NCBI GenBank assembly: GCA_030695565.1
Contig: JAUYRZ010000096.1
Location: 1 to 64,000 of the forward strand
Reading direction: 5' to 3'
Source: Archangium sp.
Lineage (GTDB): Bacteria > Myxococcota > Myxococcia > Myxococcales > Myxococcaceae
DNA length: 64,000 nt
Each line of letters opens with the position of its first letter. Position 1 is the first letter of the stretch. A model generated the notes under the pieces. It was not told the origin of the DNA. It saw nothing but the letters and a program-made list of their open reading frames with translations, and ran no database searches. The position numbers and the translations under genes were made by a program. This document shows, piece by piece, positions 1 through 8,565 of this stretch.

Positions 1-101
1 GCGTGTGCCCCTGTCAACGCTTGGCTCTCCGTCTCACGACGGTAGGCCCATGACTCGGGGTCGCCGTGGATTGCTAGTCCTTCGGCGTGCAGCTCTTTCA
101 T
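1..101 (-). CDS. Small hypothetical protein, 5' part only; resembles the small ORF found next to group II intron reverse transcriptases
   Basis: Only the first 33 codons are in the window; the gene continues past the left edge. The start is the ATG at 101-99, with a near-perfect Shine-Dalgarno GGAGGAG at 111-105. The peptide begins MKELHAEGLAIHGDPESW and carries a later SQALTGAH. From memory this matches a family of short proteins (MKExYxEGLAxHxDPESC...EALTG) often found just before group II intron reverse transcriptase/maturase genes. That link is recall, not a search, and the reverse transcriptase itself would lie outside the window. The strong ribosome binding site supports real translation. 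Confidence 0.5.
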   Translation of the reverse strand, partial: MKELHAEGLAIHGDPESWAYRRETESQALTGAH

Positions 102-131
102 CTGCTCCTCCTTGCCGGTTTATCCCGGCGC

Positions 132-175
132 ACCCTCACCCTGACCCTCTCCCGAAGGGCCCGAAGGGAGAGGGA
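132..175. repeat. REP-like palindromic intergenic repeat (copy 1)
   Basis: The sequence ccctcaccctgaccctctccc is followed by a loop and then gggagaggga, so the two arms can pair as a hairpin. The same core, in either orientation, recurs at about nine other intergenic places in the window. This copy lies between the left-edge ORF and the stop codon of the phosphoesterase gene, where it could also serve as a transcript-end hairpin. Confidence 0.75.
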
Positions 176-177
176 AC

Positions 178-789
178 TCAGAGGTCAATCACCGCGGCCG
201 GAAACGCGGCTTCGGAGGTGGTGCAGTTGATGATTCGGGTCGGACCGAACGGCCACTCACCCCGGTCTTCGTGAATATGACCGAACAGGTGCAGCTTCGG
301 CTTCACCCGCCCCAGGTGCCGCAGCAGATCTTCACAGCCGACCCGTTCACCGTCGTGCACCAGGTCGCCGAAACCTGCCGGCGGCCCGTGGGTGATCAAC
401 ACGTCGAGGCCCTCCGGAATCAGCTTCCACTTCGTGTCGATCTCCGCGCCCCGGTGGAGATTGAACGCCCAGTTGTGAAACCACGGCTGCCACGGAGTGC
501 CCCAGATGCGCAGCCCCGCCACCGTGACCTCCGCGTCTTCGAGGTAGGTCAGCCCGTGAAAGAGCGCGCGCGCCGCCGCCGGTTCGCGTTGAAAGGCGAA
601 GTCGTGGTTGCCAGCGATGATCACCTTGTGGGCATGCGGCTGCGCGCGCAGCCAATCAGCCACCTGCTCGAGCTGCGGCAGGGTTCCCCGCTGCGTGAGA
701 TCACCTGCGTGAATGAGCACGTCGCCTTCCGGCAGCGTCAGCCGGGCGTGTTCACCATGCGTGTCGGCGATCGCAACGACGCGCGGCAC
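178..789 (-). CDS. Calcineurin-like metallophosphoesterase
   Basis: A 203-residue protein starting at a GTG. It carries the ordered metal-binding motifs of the calcineurin-like phosphoesterase fold: DTH near residue 9 (D-x-H), GD at about 29-30, GNHD at about 60-63, THGPP at about 134 and GHIH at about 170-173. The overall form resembles small metallophosphoesterases of the MPPED type, which hydrolyse phosphodiesters using two metal ions; the substrate cannot be told. No signal peptide is visible, so it is probably cytoplasmic. It lies 3 bp downstream of the PEGA-domain gene on the same strand and is probably co-transcribed with it. Confidence 0.9.
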   Translation of the reverse strand: MPRVVAIADTHGEHARLTLPEGDVLIHAGDLTQRGTLPQLEQVADWLRAQPHAHKVIIAGNHDFAFQREPAAARALFHGLTYLEDAEVTVAGLRIWGTPWQPWFHNWAFNLHRGAEIDTKWKLIPEGLDVLITHGPPAGFGDLVHDGERVGCEDLLRHLGRVKPKLHLFGHIHEDRGEWPFGPTRIINCTTSEAAFPAAVIDL

Positions 790-792
790 AAA

Positions 793-1098
793 TCACTCGG
801 CCGGAGCGGCTTCCGTCTCGTCCGTCGGCGCCGCACCCGACTTGGTGCTCTCGAAGGCCCACTGGTAGGTCTTCTTCTCGCCCGCCTTCAGCGCGACCTC
901 TTCTTCATGCGAGTCGCCCTTGTGAGAGAGCCGCACCACATGTTTGCCGGCCTTCAGCTTCAAGGTGATCGCCTTGCCGCTGCTGCCAGCGCGTTTGCCG
1001 TCGACCTTCACCTCCACGCCGTCGGGCTTCACGTCGATGGTCAGCTCAGCAGGCGCAGCTGCGAGGACCAGGTGCGACACCAGCGCGAGGGTCAACAT
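793..1098 (-). CDS. Secreted PEGA-domain protein
   Basis: A 101-residue protein. I chose the ATG at 1098 because GGAGG sits 8 bases upstream and the product then opens with a signal peptide (MLTLALVSHLVLAAAPA). The rest is one PEGA-like beta-domain: ELTIDVKPDGVEVKVDGKRAG, a KLKAGKHVVRLSHKG turn, then an acidic Ala/Glu-rich tail. PEGA domains are thought to act in surface-layer or cell-envelope proteins. Here the domain stands alone behind a signal peptide, so an exported envelope role is likely. A longer reading from 1197 is possible but lacks a ribosome binding site. Confidence 0.75.
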   Translation of the reverse strand: MLTLALVSHLVLAAAPAELTIDVKPDGVEVKVDGKRAGSSGKAITLKLKAGKHVVRLSHKGDSHEEEVALKAGEKKTYQWAFESTKSGAAPTDETEAAPAE

Positions 1099-1157
1099 GG
1101 GCAAACCTCCAAGGCGTTGAACAGCGTCACGAGAATACTGCGCTGACAGCGAACTGA

Positions 1158-1556
1158 CTACTTGAGCACCGGCGGGTACCAGAAGTCGGGGAGGCATGCC
1201 CCACCACTGCCCTCGAGCACCTCGAGCCAGGGAAGGGCTCGACGTTCACCTGAACACACCAACGCCAGCGGCACCCGATACCGGCCCACCCCGGCGCGCG
1301 AGTCGTGGAACACCGGGCGAAGCTCGGCGACCTTGGTGCGCACGGCCTCCGCGTCGGTGACCTTCCACACCCGCATGGTGACGCGATCGACCAGCAACGT
1401 CGCGCCAAGCGCCTTCATCGTCTCCGCACGCGCCCCCGTGGGCGAAGGCTCGGCGACCAGCACCGGGCTCATCCACAACGTGTGGCTGCGAGTGCCGTCG
1501 CTCCACGTGTACGAAGGCGTCTGAGACATCACCGCCAGCAAAAGAAGAGTGTTCAT
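1158..1556 (-). CDS. Small secreted hypothetical protein, coupled to the subtilisin gene
   Basis: A 132-residue protein starting at the ATG at 1556, which overlaps the stop codon of the upstream subtilisin gene (TGATG), so translation is probably coupled. The N-terminus (MNTLLLLAVMSQTPSYTW) looks like a short signal peptide. The mature part has a pair of cysteines (LVC near the middle, GGACLPDFW near the end) and no family that I recognise. Coupling to a secreted protease could mean an inhibitor, chaperone or substrate, but nothing in the sequence proves this. Confidence 0.65.
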   Translation of the reverse strand: MNTLLLLAVMSQTPSYTWSDGTRSHTLWMSPVLVAEPSPTGARAETMKALGATLLVDRVTMRVWKVTDAEAVRTKVAELRPVFHDSRAGVGRYRVPLALVCSGERRALPWLEVLEGSGGACLPDFWYPPVLK

Positions 1557-3808
1557 CAAGGCCTCCCGTAGATGCGCAGCTGCCAGCGGGTGAGCGTACC
1601 GACGGTGCCCGCCTTGCGATCCTTCACCAGCACTCTCCACTGACCGTCGGCCGGCTCGTCGAGGTGCCGCACGCTGGTGAACACGAACGCGTCGATGTCG
1701 CTGCACGGCGCGGGGTCGAACGTCTCGGGATCCACGCAGCCATGCACCGGGTGCAACAAATCGGACGCGCCGCCCGAGCGCTGCAGCTGGATCTCCAGGT
1801 CGGCAGAACGCGCGTGGGTGATGGTCAGCTCGAGCTCGATCACCTCGATGTGGCCGATGCCGCTCCCGCTCACGGCGACCGAAGACGACGCGCCTGTCGT
1901 GTCGTTGTCGGGAATCGCGAGGCCGGGCTGCTGAAGCGGAGCATCGAACGAAACTTCGGGACCGACCGGCGTGATGGTGCGGGCCAGCAGTACGGCGGCG
2001 TTCGCGTCGACCACACCGAAGCCGTACGCGTGATGCACGTGCAGGCCGGCGCCGTTGTTGGTCCAGCCCGGCGAGCTGGCGTCGTTCTTCCGCGCTGACA
2101 ACGCGAGCACCCGGCGCACGTCGCGATACGACAAGTCCGGCCGCACCTGCAGCACCAACGCGCCCACGCCCGCGGCGATCGGGGTGGAACCCGAGGTGCC
2201 GCTCATCGTCTTCGAGTAGCTCGCGTTGACGTGCTCGGCGGAGTCGTTGCCGTGGTTGTAGCCATCGCTCCCGGTGATGTCGGTGGTGACCAGGCCCACC
2301 AGGTCGTTGCCTTCGGTGGGCGCGACCACCAGCACGTTCGCCCCGGACTCCGCGTAGTCGGCCTGTTTGCCATCACGCCCCACCCCACCGATGGCCAGCA
2401 CGTAGCGGCTCGAGGCCTGCGCGTCGTAGTTGGAGTTGTCGAGCCCACCCTGCGACCCATCGCCGCCGTTGCCCGCTGCCCAGAAGTACACCACGCCCTT
2501 GCCGCCGCGCCCGGTGGTGGCGCCTTCCTTCACGCCGCGCATCCACAGTGGATCAGCGAAGGTGAGCAGGCCGGTGTTGTCCCACGCGTCGCCCCACGAG
2601 TTGTTGCTGATGCTCACCACGTCTTTGTGGCGAACCATCGCGTCGTATTCGTTGATCGAGGTGAGGTCTTGCAGCACGTTGAAGCTCATGAGCCCGGCAC
2701 GCGGAGCAACCCCACGGACCCCCACGCCGTTGAGATCACGCGCGGCGATCAACCCCGCCACGCAGGTGCCATGTTCCGCCAGGCGCACCGGCGCATTGCC
2801 CAGGTAATCGTGGCTCGCGCCGATGAGCACGTTCTGCCGCAAGTCTTCGTGCCCTTCGTCGATGCCCTCATCCACCACCGCCACCTTCACGCCTTCGCCT
2901 CGAACACCCGCAGCCCAGACCGGCGCGACGCGCACGTCTTCTCCGTTCGGATTGACCAGGTGCCACTGCTCGCTGAAGTAGGGATCGCTTCCATTGGGCA
3001 ACGCGACGGGAACGCCGGAGACCTCGGTGGAAAGGCCGCTCGCCACCGAGCCGGAGACGGCGGCGACGCGCAGGTAATAGGTGCGATCGTTCACCAGCCC
3101 CGAGATGGTGAAGGGGCTGAGCACCCGGCGAAAAATCGCCCGGCCTGGTTTGTCGTCGATGTTGGCCACCTCGAGCCCCGGCGCTTCCGCGAAGTAGATG
3201 ACCGCGCTGCCCGCGGTCTGAGCCCAGCTCACCTCGAGCATCCCGTCTTGCGCGGTGGCCACCACGCCGGTCGGCACGTCGAGGCTGGTCGCCGGCACCA
3301 CGCTCACCACGGTGGTCGCCGTCACGTCGGGCCCGGTGCCTGAGCAGCTCAGCGTGTACGTGGTGGTCTGCGTGGGCAGCACCACCTGCGTGCCGTTGGC
3401 CGGCACTTCACCCTCACCGGTGAGCGTGCAACCCCGCGCCTCCACCGTCTCCCACGAGAGATCGACCCGGCCGTCGGCGATGGTCTGCGCCGGCATCGCA
3501 CCGAAGCGGGTGATGGCCACGTTGGGCCGCACGTTGACCGTGAGGTGACCCTTCGCGCGATTGCACATCAGCTCGTAGCGGGTGGTCTCGGTGGGCGTGA
3601 CCAGCTTCGCTCCGGAGGGCGGCAACACCTCGTCACCGGGCGTGAGCAGGCAACCGCCTGCGTTCTCGGCCTGCCAGGTGAGCTGCACCGACTCGCCGGG
3701 AAGAATGGCCAGCGGGGTGCCGCGGAAAAAACCGATGGTGCCCACCGTGACCGGGGGCGGGCAGCCGGTGAAGACCGCCGCGAGGAGAAGCAGTGCGTGA
3801 CGCCGCAT
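1556..3808 (-). CDS. Secreted subtilisin-family (S8) serine protease lipoprotein with P domain
   Basis: A 750-residue protein. It opens with a lipoprotein signal (lipobox VFTGC, Cys16), then two Ig-like beta-domains (about 20-95 and 96-172), one fibronectin-III-like domain (about 177-268) and the S8 catalytic domain (about 300-610). The triad is visible as Asp313 (VVDEG), His346 (EHGTCVAG) and Ser539 (SGTSGS), with the oxyanion Asn447 (AAGN). The C-terminal 110 residues resemble a proprotein-convertase P domain (LTITHARSADLEIQL ... DGQWRVLVKD). It should be an active protease anchored at the envelope or outer surface. It is probably translated together with the next small gene. Confidence 0.92.
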   Translation of the reverse strand: MRRHALLLLAAVFTGCPPPVTVGTIGFFRGTPLAILPGESVQLTWQAENAGGCLLTPGDEVLPPSGAKLVTPTETTRYELMCNRAKGHLTVNVRPNVAITRFGAMPAQTIADGRVDLSWETVEARGCTLTGEGEVPANGTQVVLPTQTTTYTLSCSGTGPDVTATTVVSVVPATSLDVPTGVVATAQDGMLEVSWAQTAGSAVIYFAEAPGLEVANIDDKPGRAIFRRVLSPFTISGLVNDRTYYLRVAAVSGSVASGLSTEVSGVPVALPNGSDPYFSEQWHLVNPNGEDVRVAPVWAAGVRGEGVKVAVVDEGIDEGHEDLRQNVLIGASHDYLGNAPVRLAEHGTCVAGLIAARDLNGVGVRGVAPRAGLMSFNVLQDLTSINEYDAMVRHKDVVSISNNSWGDAWDNTGLLTFADPLWMRGVKEGATTGRGGKGVVYFWAAGNGGDGSQGGLDNSNYDAQASSRYVLAIGGVGRDGKQADYAESGANVLVVAPTEGNDLVGLVTTDITGSDGYNHGNDSAEHVNASYSKTMSGTSGSTPIAAGVGALVLQVRPDLSYRDVRRVLALSARKNDASSPGWTNNGAGLHVHHAYGFGVVDANAAVLLARTITPVGPEVSFDAPLQQPGLAIPDNDTTGASSSVAVSGSGIGHIEVIELELTITHARSADLEIQLQRSGGASDLLHPVHGCVDPETFDPAPCSDIDAFVFTSVRHLDEPADGQWRVLVKDRKAGTVGTLTRWQLRIYGRP

Positions 3809-3935
3809 GGGCAGTGGTTACTCGCCGCGCGCGCTGCGAGGCAAACACCAACGCTCCCGAGTTGCGGGGACCCTTCTTCCGGGTCTGGCGAGCAATGGAA
3901 TGGAATGGGCCGCCCGCTCACCTTAAGGTTGGCTG

Positions 3936-4823
3936 ATGGCTCCTCTGTCCGCTGCCAGGGCCGGTACCTTTCGCATCGCTGACGAGCTCCCGGTGCATCG
4001 GCTGGGGTACGGCGCCATGCGCATCACGGGCGACGGCATCTGGGGCCCGCCCCGCAACGTCGCCGAGTGCCGCCGGGTGCTGGCGCGGCTGCCCGAGCTG
4101 GGCATCAACTTCATCGACACGGCCGACTCGTACGGGCCGTACATCAGCGAAGACCTGCTGGGCGAAGTGCTGCACCCCTACCCGCCGGGCATGATCATCG
4201 CGACCAAAGGAGGCCTCACCCGCGCAGGTCCTGGCGTGTGGTTGCCCGTGGGCCGCCCCGAGTACCTGCGCCAGTGCGTGATGATGAGCCTGCGCCGGCT
4301 CAAGCTCGATCGCCTGCCGCTGTGGCAGCTGCACCGCATCGATCCGAAAGTGCCGCGCGACGAACAGTTCGCCTGCATCGCCGAGATGCAGCGTGAAGGC
4401 CTCATCCAGCACGTCGGTTTGTCGGAGGTGAAGGTCGAAGAGATCGAAACCGCGCGCCGTCACTTCACGGTGGCCTCGGTGCAGAACCTCTACAACCTGG
4501 TGAACCGCCAGAGCGAAGAGGTGTTGTCGTACTGCGAGAACGAGTCGATCGCCTTCATCCCCTGGTTCCCTCTGGCAGCCGGCAGCCTGGCGCGCTCGGG
4601 TGGGGTGCTCGACACCATGGCGCAGCGGCTGGGCGTGACGCCTTCGGCGTTGGCCCTGGCGTGGGTGCTCCAGCGCAGCCCGGTGATGGTGCCGATTCCC
4701 GGCACCGGTCAGGTGCAGCACCTCGAAGAGAACGTGGCCGCGGCGGGCCTCACCCTCTCGGCTGAAGACTTCGCTGCGCTCGATCTCCAGGGCCGCGCGG
4801 AGTGGGAGAAGCAGAAGCGCTGA
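3936..4823 (+). CDS. Aldo/keto reductase
   Basis: A 295-residue cytoplasmic oxidoreductase of the aldo/keto reductase TIM-barrel superfamily, which reduces carbonyls with NAD(P)H. The catalytic tetrad is present: Asp61 and Tyr66 (FIDTADSYG), Lys91 (IATKGG) and His133 (QLHRID). The C-terminal nucleotide-binding signature is also seen ([14 protein letters not shown]). Length is normal for the family. It starts 127 bp from the divergent subtilisin gene, so the space between must hold promoters for both. The substrate cannot be inferred. Confidence 0.93.
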   Translation: MAPLSAARAGTFRIADELPVHRLGYGAMRITGDGIWGPPRNVAECRRVLARLPELGINFIDTADSYGPYISEDLLGEVLHPYPPGMIIATKGGLTRAGPGVWLPVGRPEYLRQCVMMSLRRLKLDRLPLWQLHRIDPKVPRDEQFACIAEMQREGLIQHVGLSEVKVEEIETARRHFTVASVQNLYNLVNRQSEEVLSYCENESIAFIPWFPLAAGSLARSGGVLDTMAQRLGVTPSALALAWVLQRSPVMVPIPGTGQVQHLEENVAAAGLTLSAEDFAALDLQGRAEWEKQKR

Positions 4824-5009
4824 GCAGGACCGCCTGCGGTCTGACAGCTGCGCCTCCCTCTGGGCTGAACAGATCTCGGCCGCTTCCGTTCGTGCCGAGC
4901 GGAGTCGAGGCACCTGTTTCGGGGTGAGGGCCAGGTGCCGGCATGAAGGCTCGAAGCGACCCCTCGACTGCTCTGGGGGGAACACGGTGATGTAGTAATG
5001 GAGCCGCCC

Positions 5010-5834
5010 ATGCGGTTCGCGAGCTTCAGCCTGCTGGTGCTGCTCCTCACCGGATGCCGGGTGATGGGCGTCAACGCCGCGCGGCGCGAAGCGGTGCAAG
5101 AAGCCTTCGTCAGTCAACGCTTCCCGCTCAACGTGGAAGAGGCTGCGCGCCGCATGCAGATGCGGCCCGGCGTGCGGACCAGCTGCGATCGTTACCGGTC
5201 GGGAGCGGTCGAGTGCAGCGGCTGCCTCAACGCCCACTGCTTCAAGCTGATCGATGATCAGGGCTTCACGCGAGTGGCCACGGCCGACGCCTTGCCCGAA
5301 GCCGAGGTGCGTTCGTTGTGGCAACCGCTCGACCCCGGCTCGCTCGAGGCCTTGCGCGGTGAGCTCGACGACCGCATCCACGACGCGCTGGTCGACAAAG
5401 CCAACCAGTTCGAGCCGCGCTGGGGCATCACCGCGGGGGTGCTCGCGGGCCTCTCCACCGATGGTTCTGCGGTGGGCGTCGGCGGCCGCCTGGGGGTGCG
5501 CCGCTGGTTCGACATCCACTTCATCGGGCACGCCGCGCTGGAGTACCGCAACAAGGGCGACCACGAGGTGAGCCTGCGCGTCGGTCTGGAGATCGCCCGG
5601 TGGACGGAAGATCGGTTCTGGGGCCTGCTCGGCGTACCGCCCGCTTCCATCTCGATGTTCATCGGGCCACTCATCCGCGTGCCCGCGGTCAGGGGCGGCT
5701 TGCGCACGGGCATCGGCGTTCACCTGAGCGATTTGCGCAGCGTGCCGCTCTTCGCAGAGGCCGCCGCCGAGACCACTTTTGCCGGCGAAGCCTCGCGGGT
5801 GGCGTTCACGTTCACCGTCGGCGCGGGCATCTAA
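5010..5834 (+). CDS. Predicted outer-membrane-associated lipoprotein, unknown function
   Basis: A 274-residue protein. I prefer the ATG at 5010 over the one at 4998 because GGAG lies about 7 bases upstream and the product then starts directly with a lipoprotein signal (MRFASFSLLVLLLTGC). The middle holds four cysteines (TSCDRY, VECSGCLNAHC) that may form disulfides. The C-terminal half alternates short beta-strands rich in Gly and aromatic residues (GITAGVLAGL, GVRRWFDIHFIGHAALEY, AFTFTVGAGI), like an outer-membrane beta-structure. No family is recognised. Confidence 0.75.
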   Translation: MRFASFSLLVLLLTGCRVMGVNAARREAVQEAFVSQRFPLNVEEAARRMQMRPGVRTSCDRYRSGAVECSGCLNAHCFKLIDDQGFTRVATADALPEAEVRSLWQPLDPGSLEALRGELDDRIHDALVDKANQFEPRWGITAGVLAGLSTDGSAVGVGGRLGVRRWFDIHFIGHAALEYRNKGDHEVSLRVGLEIARWTEDRFWGLLGVPPASISMFIGPLIRVPAVRGGLRTGIGVHLSDLRSVPLFAEAAAETTFAGEASRVAFTFTVGAGI

Positions 5835-6008
5835 ATCGGGCGGAAAAGCCCGCCAGTGTTCGCGGCTTTGACAGTTCGGCCCGCATTCTCAGGGTGATTC
5901 CAGCGAACCCGCGCCGCAAGCCGCGGGAACGGCAACACGTACATCGGCCCACCTCACGAGAGAGGACACGGAAGCGGCGCGCTTGCCGACAATGAAGCCG
6001 AGGCCACC

Positions 6009-7502
6009 ATGACCATCCGAAAAGTCGAACCGCAGGCCAGCGCGCCCCGCCCCGTTGCCAAGCCGTCGACCCCGGTAGCGCCCAGGCCGAGCCTGCCCGC
6101 GGCCGCTCCGACCGTGAGCGCGGAGGTCAAAGCGAACATCAACGTGAAGACCGGCCGCACCAGCAGCTTCGAGGCCTTCAAGCCCGCGCCCATCGCGCTG
6201 GAGAAGCCGCAGCACAGCCGCTCGCATCACACGCGCGATCCCGACGCGCCCTCCGAAGGCCGGGGCACCAACGACGACTCGGTGGGCCGGGGCACCAACG
6301 ACGACTCCATCGGCCGGGGCACCAACGACGACTCCATCGGCCGCGGCACCAACGACGACTCCATCGGCCGCGGCACCAACGACGACTCCATCGGCCGCGG
6401 CACCAACGACGACTCCATCGGCGGCGGCCCCCATGGCCCGCGCGGCACAGGGGACGGCGCGGTGGGCGCGGAAGAAGTCACCAACCAGGGCGCCGCGCTC
6501 ATTCCCGGCCAGGCAGGTCTGAGCCCCGAGACCGTCAAGCAGATGGAGGAGCTGGCCACCGGCCGCTCCGACCGCGCACAGAACGCGGCGTACGTGTTCA
6601 GCACGCCGGAGTTTCAGGCGATGCCCGTCGAGCAGCGGTCGCAGATCGTCGGCGTGATGAACGCCGGCGGCCGCGAGGTCACCCTGGGCATGGCCGAGAT
6701 GTTCGAGCAGAGCGGCGGCGACATGCTCACCCAGAAGGGCAACGGCGGCGTCACGGTGCTCGACAGCCTCGTGCGCATGACCGAACACGGCGAAGGCATG
6801 GTGGGCGACGTGATGTACGACCTCGTGAACCCCGGCCGCATCTGGCAGGGCCGCGCGCCGACCTGCACCGTCTCTTCGATGCAGTACGAGCTGGCGCACG
6901 AAGATCCCGCTGAATACGCGCGGCTGATGGCGGGCCTGGTGTGCGACGGCAAGGTGACCATGCGCGGTGGTGGCGAGCTCGTGGTGGACATCGAGTGGGC
7001 GCGCCGGGCCAGCAGCGTGGCGGGTGATGGGCGCTCGGGCTCGGAGGCCGTCTTCCAGGCCGCCGCGATGGAGTTCGCCAACGGCTCGGACCTCTACCTG
7101 GAATACAGCCAGCAGAGCGTGGGCAGCGGTGAGTCGTACCGCGGGCTCAAGGCAGACCAGATTCGCAACATGGTCGGTGAGCTGTTCGGCGTGGAGTACG
7201 AGACGCGCGAGATCGGCAGCGACGCGGAAGCGACGGCCGAGCTGAACCAGATTCTGGAGCGTGAGCGACCCAACCGCCCGGTGCTCTTCGACATCATGAT
7301 CGACGGCAGCCAGAGCAATCACTGCGTGTCGCTCGAGAGCGTGAAGAACGGCCGCGTGTACTACCGCGACCCCACCACCGGAGAGCGCGAGTCGATGTCG
7401 GTCGAGGAGTTCCGCACCAGCCTGGTGGCGGTGCACTACGCGCCCGAGTCGCAAGGCTTCTTCGGGTCGATGGCGGGCCGCTTCAAGAACCTCTTCATCT
7501 GA
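6009..7502 (+). CDS. Papain-fold (C39-like) putative cysteine protease with a disordered N-terminus and nine-residue repeats
   Basis: A 497-residue protein with no signal peptide. Residues 1-83 are Pro/Ala/Lys-rich and look disordered. Residues 84-137 are six tandem copies of GRGTNDDS(V/I). A helical stretch (about 168-280) leads to a C-terminal domain with the features of papain-like peptidases: Gln280 exactly six residues before Cys286 (WQGRAPTCTVSS), matching the papain Gln19-Cys25 spacing, then His438 (SNHCVSLESV) and Asp454 (YYRDPTTGE). I infer an active cysteine hydrolase. A linker of this kind in front of a protease domain is typical of delivered effectors or toxins, but no secretion genes lie next to it. 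Confidence 0.7.
   Translation: MTIRKVEPQASAPRPVAKPSTPVAPRPSLPAAAPTVSAEVKANINVKTGRTSSFEAFKPAPIALEKPQHSRSHHTRDPDAPSEGRGTNDDSVGRGTNDDSIGRGTNDDSIGRGTNDDSIGRGTNDDSIGRGTNDDSIGGGPHGPRGTGDGAVGAEEVTNQGAALIPGQAGLSPETVKQMEELATGRSDRAQNAAYVFSTPEFQAMPVEQRSQIVGVMNAGGREVTLGMAEMFEQSGGDMLTQKGNGGVTVLDSLVRMTEHGEGMVGDVMYDLVNPGRIWQGRAPTCTVSSMQYELAHEDPAEYARLMAGLVCDGKVTMRGGGELVVDIEWARRASSVAGDGRSGSEAVFQAAAMEFANGSDLYLEYSQQSVGSGESYRGLKADQIRNMVGELFGVEYETREIGSDAEATAELNQILERERPNRPVLFDIMIDGSQSNHCVSLESVKNGRVYYRDPTTGERESMSVEEFRTSLVAVHYAPESQGFFGSMAGRFKNLFI
6258..6419 (+). repeat. 27-bp tandem repeat, six copies, inside the papain-like gene
   Basis: Six head-to-tail 27-bp units encode GRGTNDDSV once and GRGTNDDSI five times. 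The units are nearly identical at DNA level (differences such as ccggggc versus ccgcggc), so the array is young or kept uniform by recombination and may vary in copy number between strains. The unit stays in frame, so changes in number would only lengthen or shorten the linker. Confidence 0.95.
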
Positions 7503-7509
7503 CGGGAGA

Positions 7510-7935
7510 TTACGCAGTCGGCGGGAACCGTGCTTCCAGCAGCGCGCGAACCTCTTGCGGCCTCTCGACCTTCGGCCCGCTGAGCACGATGGTGGTGCCG
7601 TCACCGGTGATTGTGATGGCCCAGCTGTCCGACGCTGCTCCCGCGAGGCCATCCAGCTTCCGGTCCCACACGGCGCTCTTGATGTCTCCCCAGCGCAAGG
7701 CCTGAGTGCCTTTGCGTCGCTCCATGGTCAGGCCGTTGTCATCGATTTGCAGCACGCCAGGCATCCAGAAGCAGATGGCACCGCCAAACAATGCGCCCAG
7801 GAACAACAGGCCGGCCATCGCCCAGTCGTGGGCCATCGCAAAGATGACAGCACCCGCGAGCCCGCCAACGGCCACGAACAGAAACATGAAGAATGCGCCG
7901 CCGCGGCCGACCTTGAACCTTTTTTCGAGTGCCAT
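7510..7935 (-). CDS. Small two-helix membrane protein with a PH-like tail
   Basis: A 141-residue protein starting at the ATG at 7935. Two transmembrane helices lie close together near the N-terminus (GGAFFMFLFVAVGGLAGAVIF and WAMAGLLFLGALFGGAICFW, about residues 12-55). After them comes a beta-rich cytoplasmic part (LQIDDNGLTMERRKGTQALRWGDI, about 63-130) that resembles the bacterial PH-like domains placed after twin helices. The function is unknown. It overlaps nothing and converges with the papain-like gene, with 7 bp between the two stop codons. Confidence 0.7.
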   Translation of the reverse strand: MALEKRFKVGRGGAFFMFLFVAVGGLAGAVIFAMAHDWAMAGLLFLGALFGGAICFWMPGVLQIDDNGLTMERRKGTQALRWGDIKSAVWDRKLDGLAGAASDSWAITITGDGTTIVLSGPKVERPQEVRALLEARFPPTA

Positions 7936-8022
7936 GGATCGCTCTGACCCCCACAGCAGACGACGGGTGCAGGAAATGACCAGGAACTTGCTGCGGGCGC
8001 GCCCCATGCGAGCGTCCGCTCC

Positions 8023-8325
8023 ATGCCCCAACGTCAGAACCACCGGCTCGCGCTGCGTCTCCCTGTCTCGATTGGCCGGCGCGCGGCGCTGAGCGCGGAT
8101 GTCTCGGACAACGGCCTGTGCCTGGAGAGCCCCACGCTGCATGCACAGGGCGCCGAGGTGAGCGGCTTCGTGCTGCACGGCAACATGGAGCTCAAGTGGA
8201 CCGGGCGCGTGGCCTGGGTGACTCCGGGAAACCCGATGGCGAGCACCTGGCACAAGCTGGGCGTGCAGTTCACCCACGTCTCTCCGGGCCTGCGCGCGCT
8301 GCTGTCGATTCGTCAGCGGAAGTGA
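8023..8325 (+). CDS. PilZ-domain protein
   Basis: A 100-residue single-domain protein. The PilZ signature is present in order: an N-terminal basic motif (HRLALRLPV, in place of RxxxR) and, about 20 residues later, DVSDNGLCLE in place of D/NxSxxG. PilZ domains bind cyclic di-GMP and change the behaviour of partner proteins in motility or envelope processes. The first motif has His in place of the first Arg, so c-di-GMP binding is plausible rather than certain. It lies 87 bp from a divergent membrane-protein gene. Confidence 0.8.
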   Translation: MPQRQNHRLALRLPVSIGRRAALSADVSDNGLCLESPTLHAQGAEVSGFVLHGNMELKWTGRVAWVTPGNPMASTWHKLGVQFTHVSPGLRALLSIRQRK

Positions 8326-8329
8326 AGGC

Positions 8330-8557
8330 TCAGCTCGCGCCGCGGAGCGTCCAGATCTCCCGGCCGGTCTTGAGAACCTTCACTTCGATCTTCACCGAGC
8401 TGTTCTCTGCGTCGGCGATCGCCTTCAGCTCGGCGACGTCAGCGGGCGTACCGTCACAAAAGCCCATCGGGCGGCTGGTCTCAGGCAGGAGCAGCTGCAC
8501 CTTGAACTCGCCCTTGTCCCACTTGCTCTGAGTCGCGTTGCTGTAGGGATGAATCAT
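8330..8557 (-). CDS. Small hypothetical protein
   Basis: A 75-residue basic/acidic mixed protein with no signal peptide or membrane segment (MIHPYSNATQSKWDKGEFKV...). The coding frame is clean, uses codons like its neighbours, and sits between the convergent PilZ gene and an intergenic palindromic repeat. I do not recognise the family. A role cannot be inferred. Confidence 0.55.
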   Translation of the reverse strand: MIHPYSNATQSKWDKGEFKVQLLLPETSRPMGFCDGTPADVAELKAIADAENSSVKIEVKVLKTGREIWTLRGAS

Positions 8558-8565
8558 GTTCCTTC

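Noticed and set aside
2231-3343. A 370-codon plus-strand frame inside the subtilisin gene
   Set aside because: The subtilisin triad and P domain lie on the minus strand; this frame is an antisense shadow.
3918-5723. A 601-codon open frame on the minus strand opposite the aldo/keto reductase and lipoprotein genes
   Set aside because: It spans two well-supported plus-strand genes. The product is rich in His, Arg and Ala without any domain, as expected for an antisense frame in high-GC DNA.
6258-6419. Six 27-bp repeats considered as a CRISPR array
   Set aside because: The units are directly adjacent without spacers and remain in frame within a gene, so this is a coding tandem repeat.
5889-7652. 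A 587-codon minus-strand frame opposite the papain-like gene, with GVVVGAAAD repeats
   Set aside because: The repeats are the antisense of the GRGTNDDS array. The frame has no start context or domain, while the plus strand has catalytic motifs.
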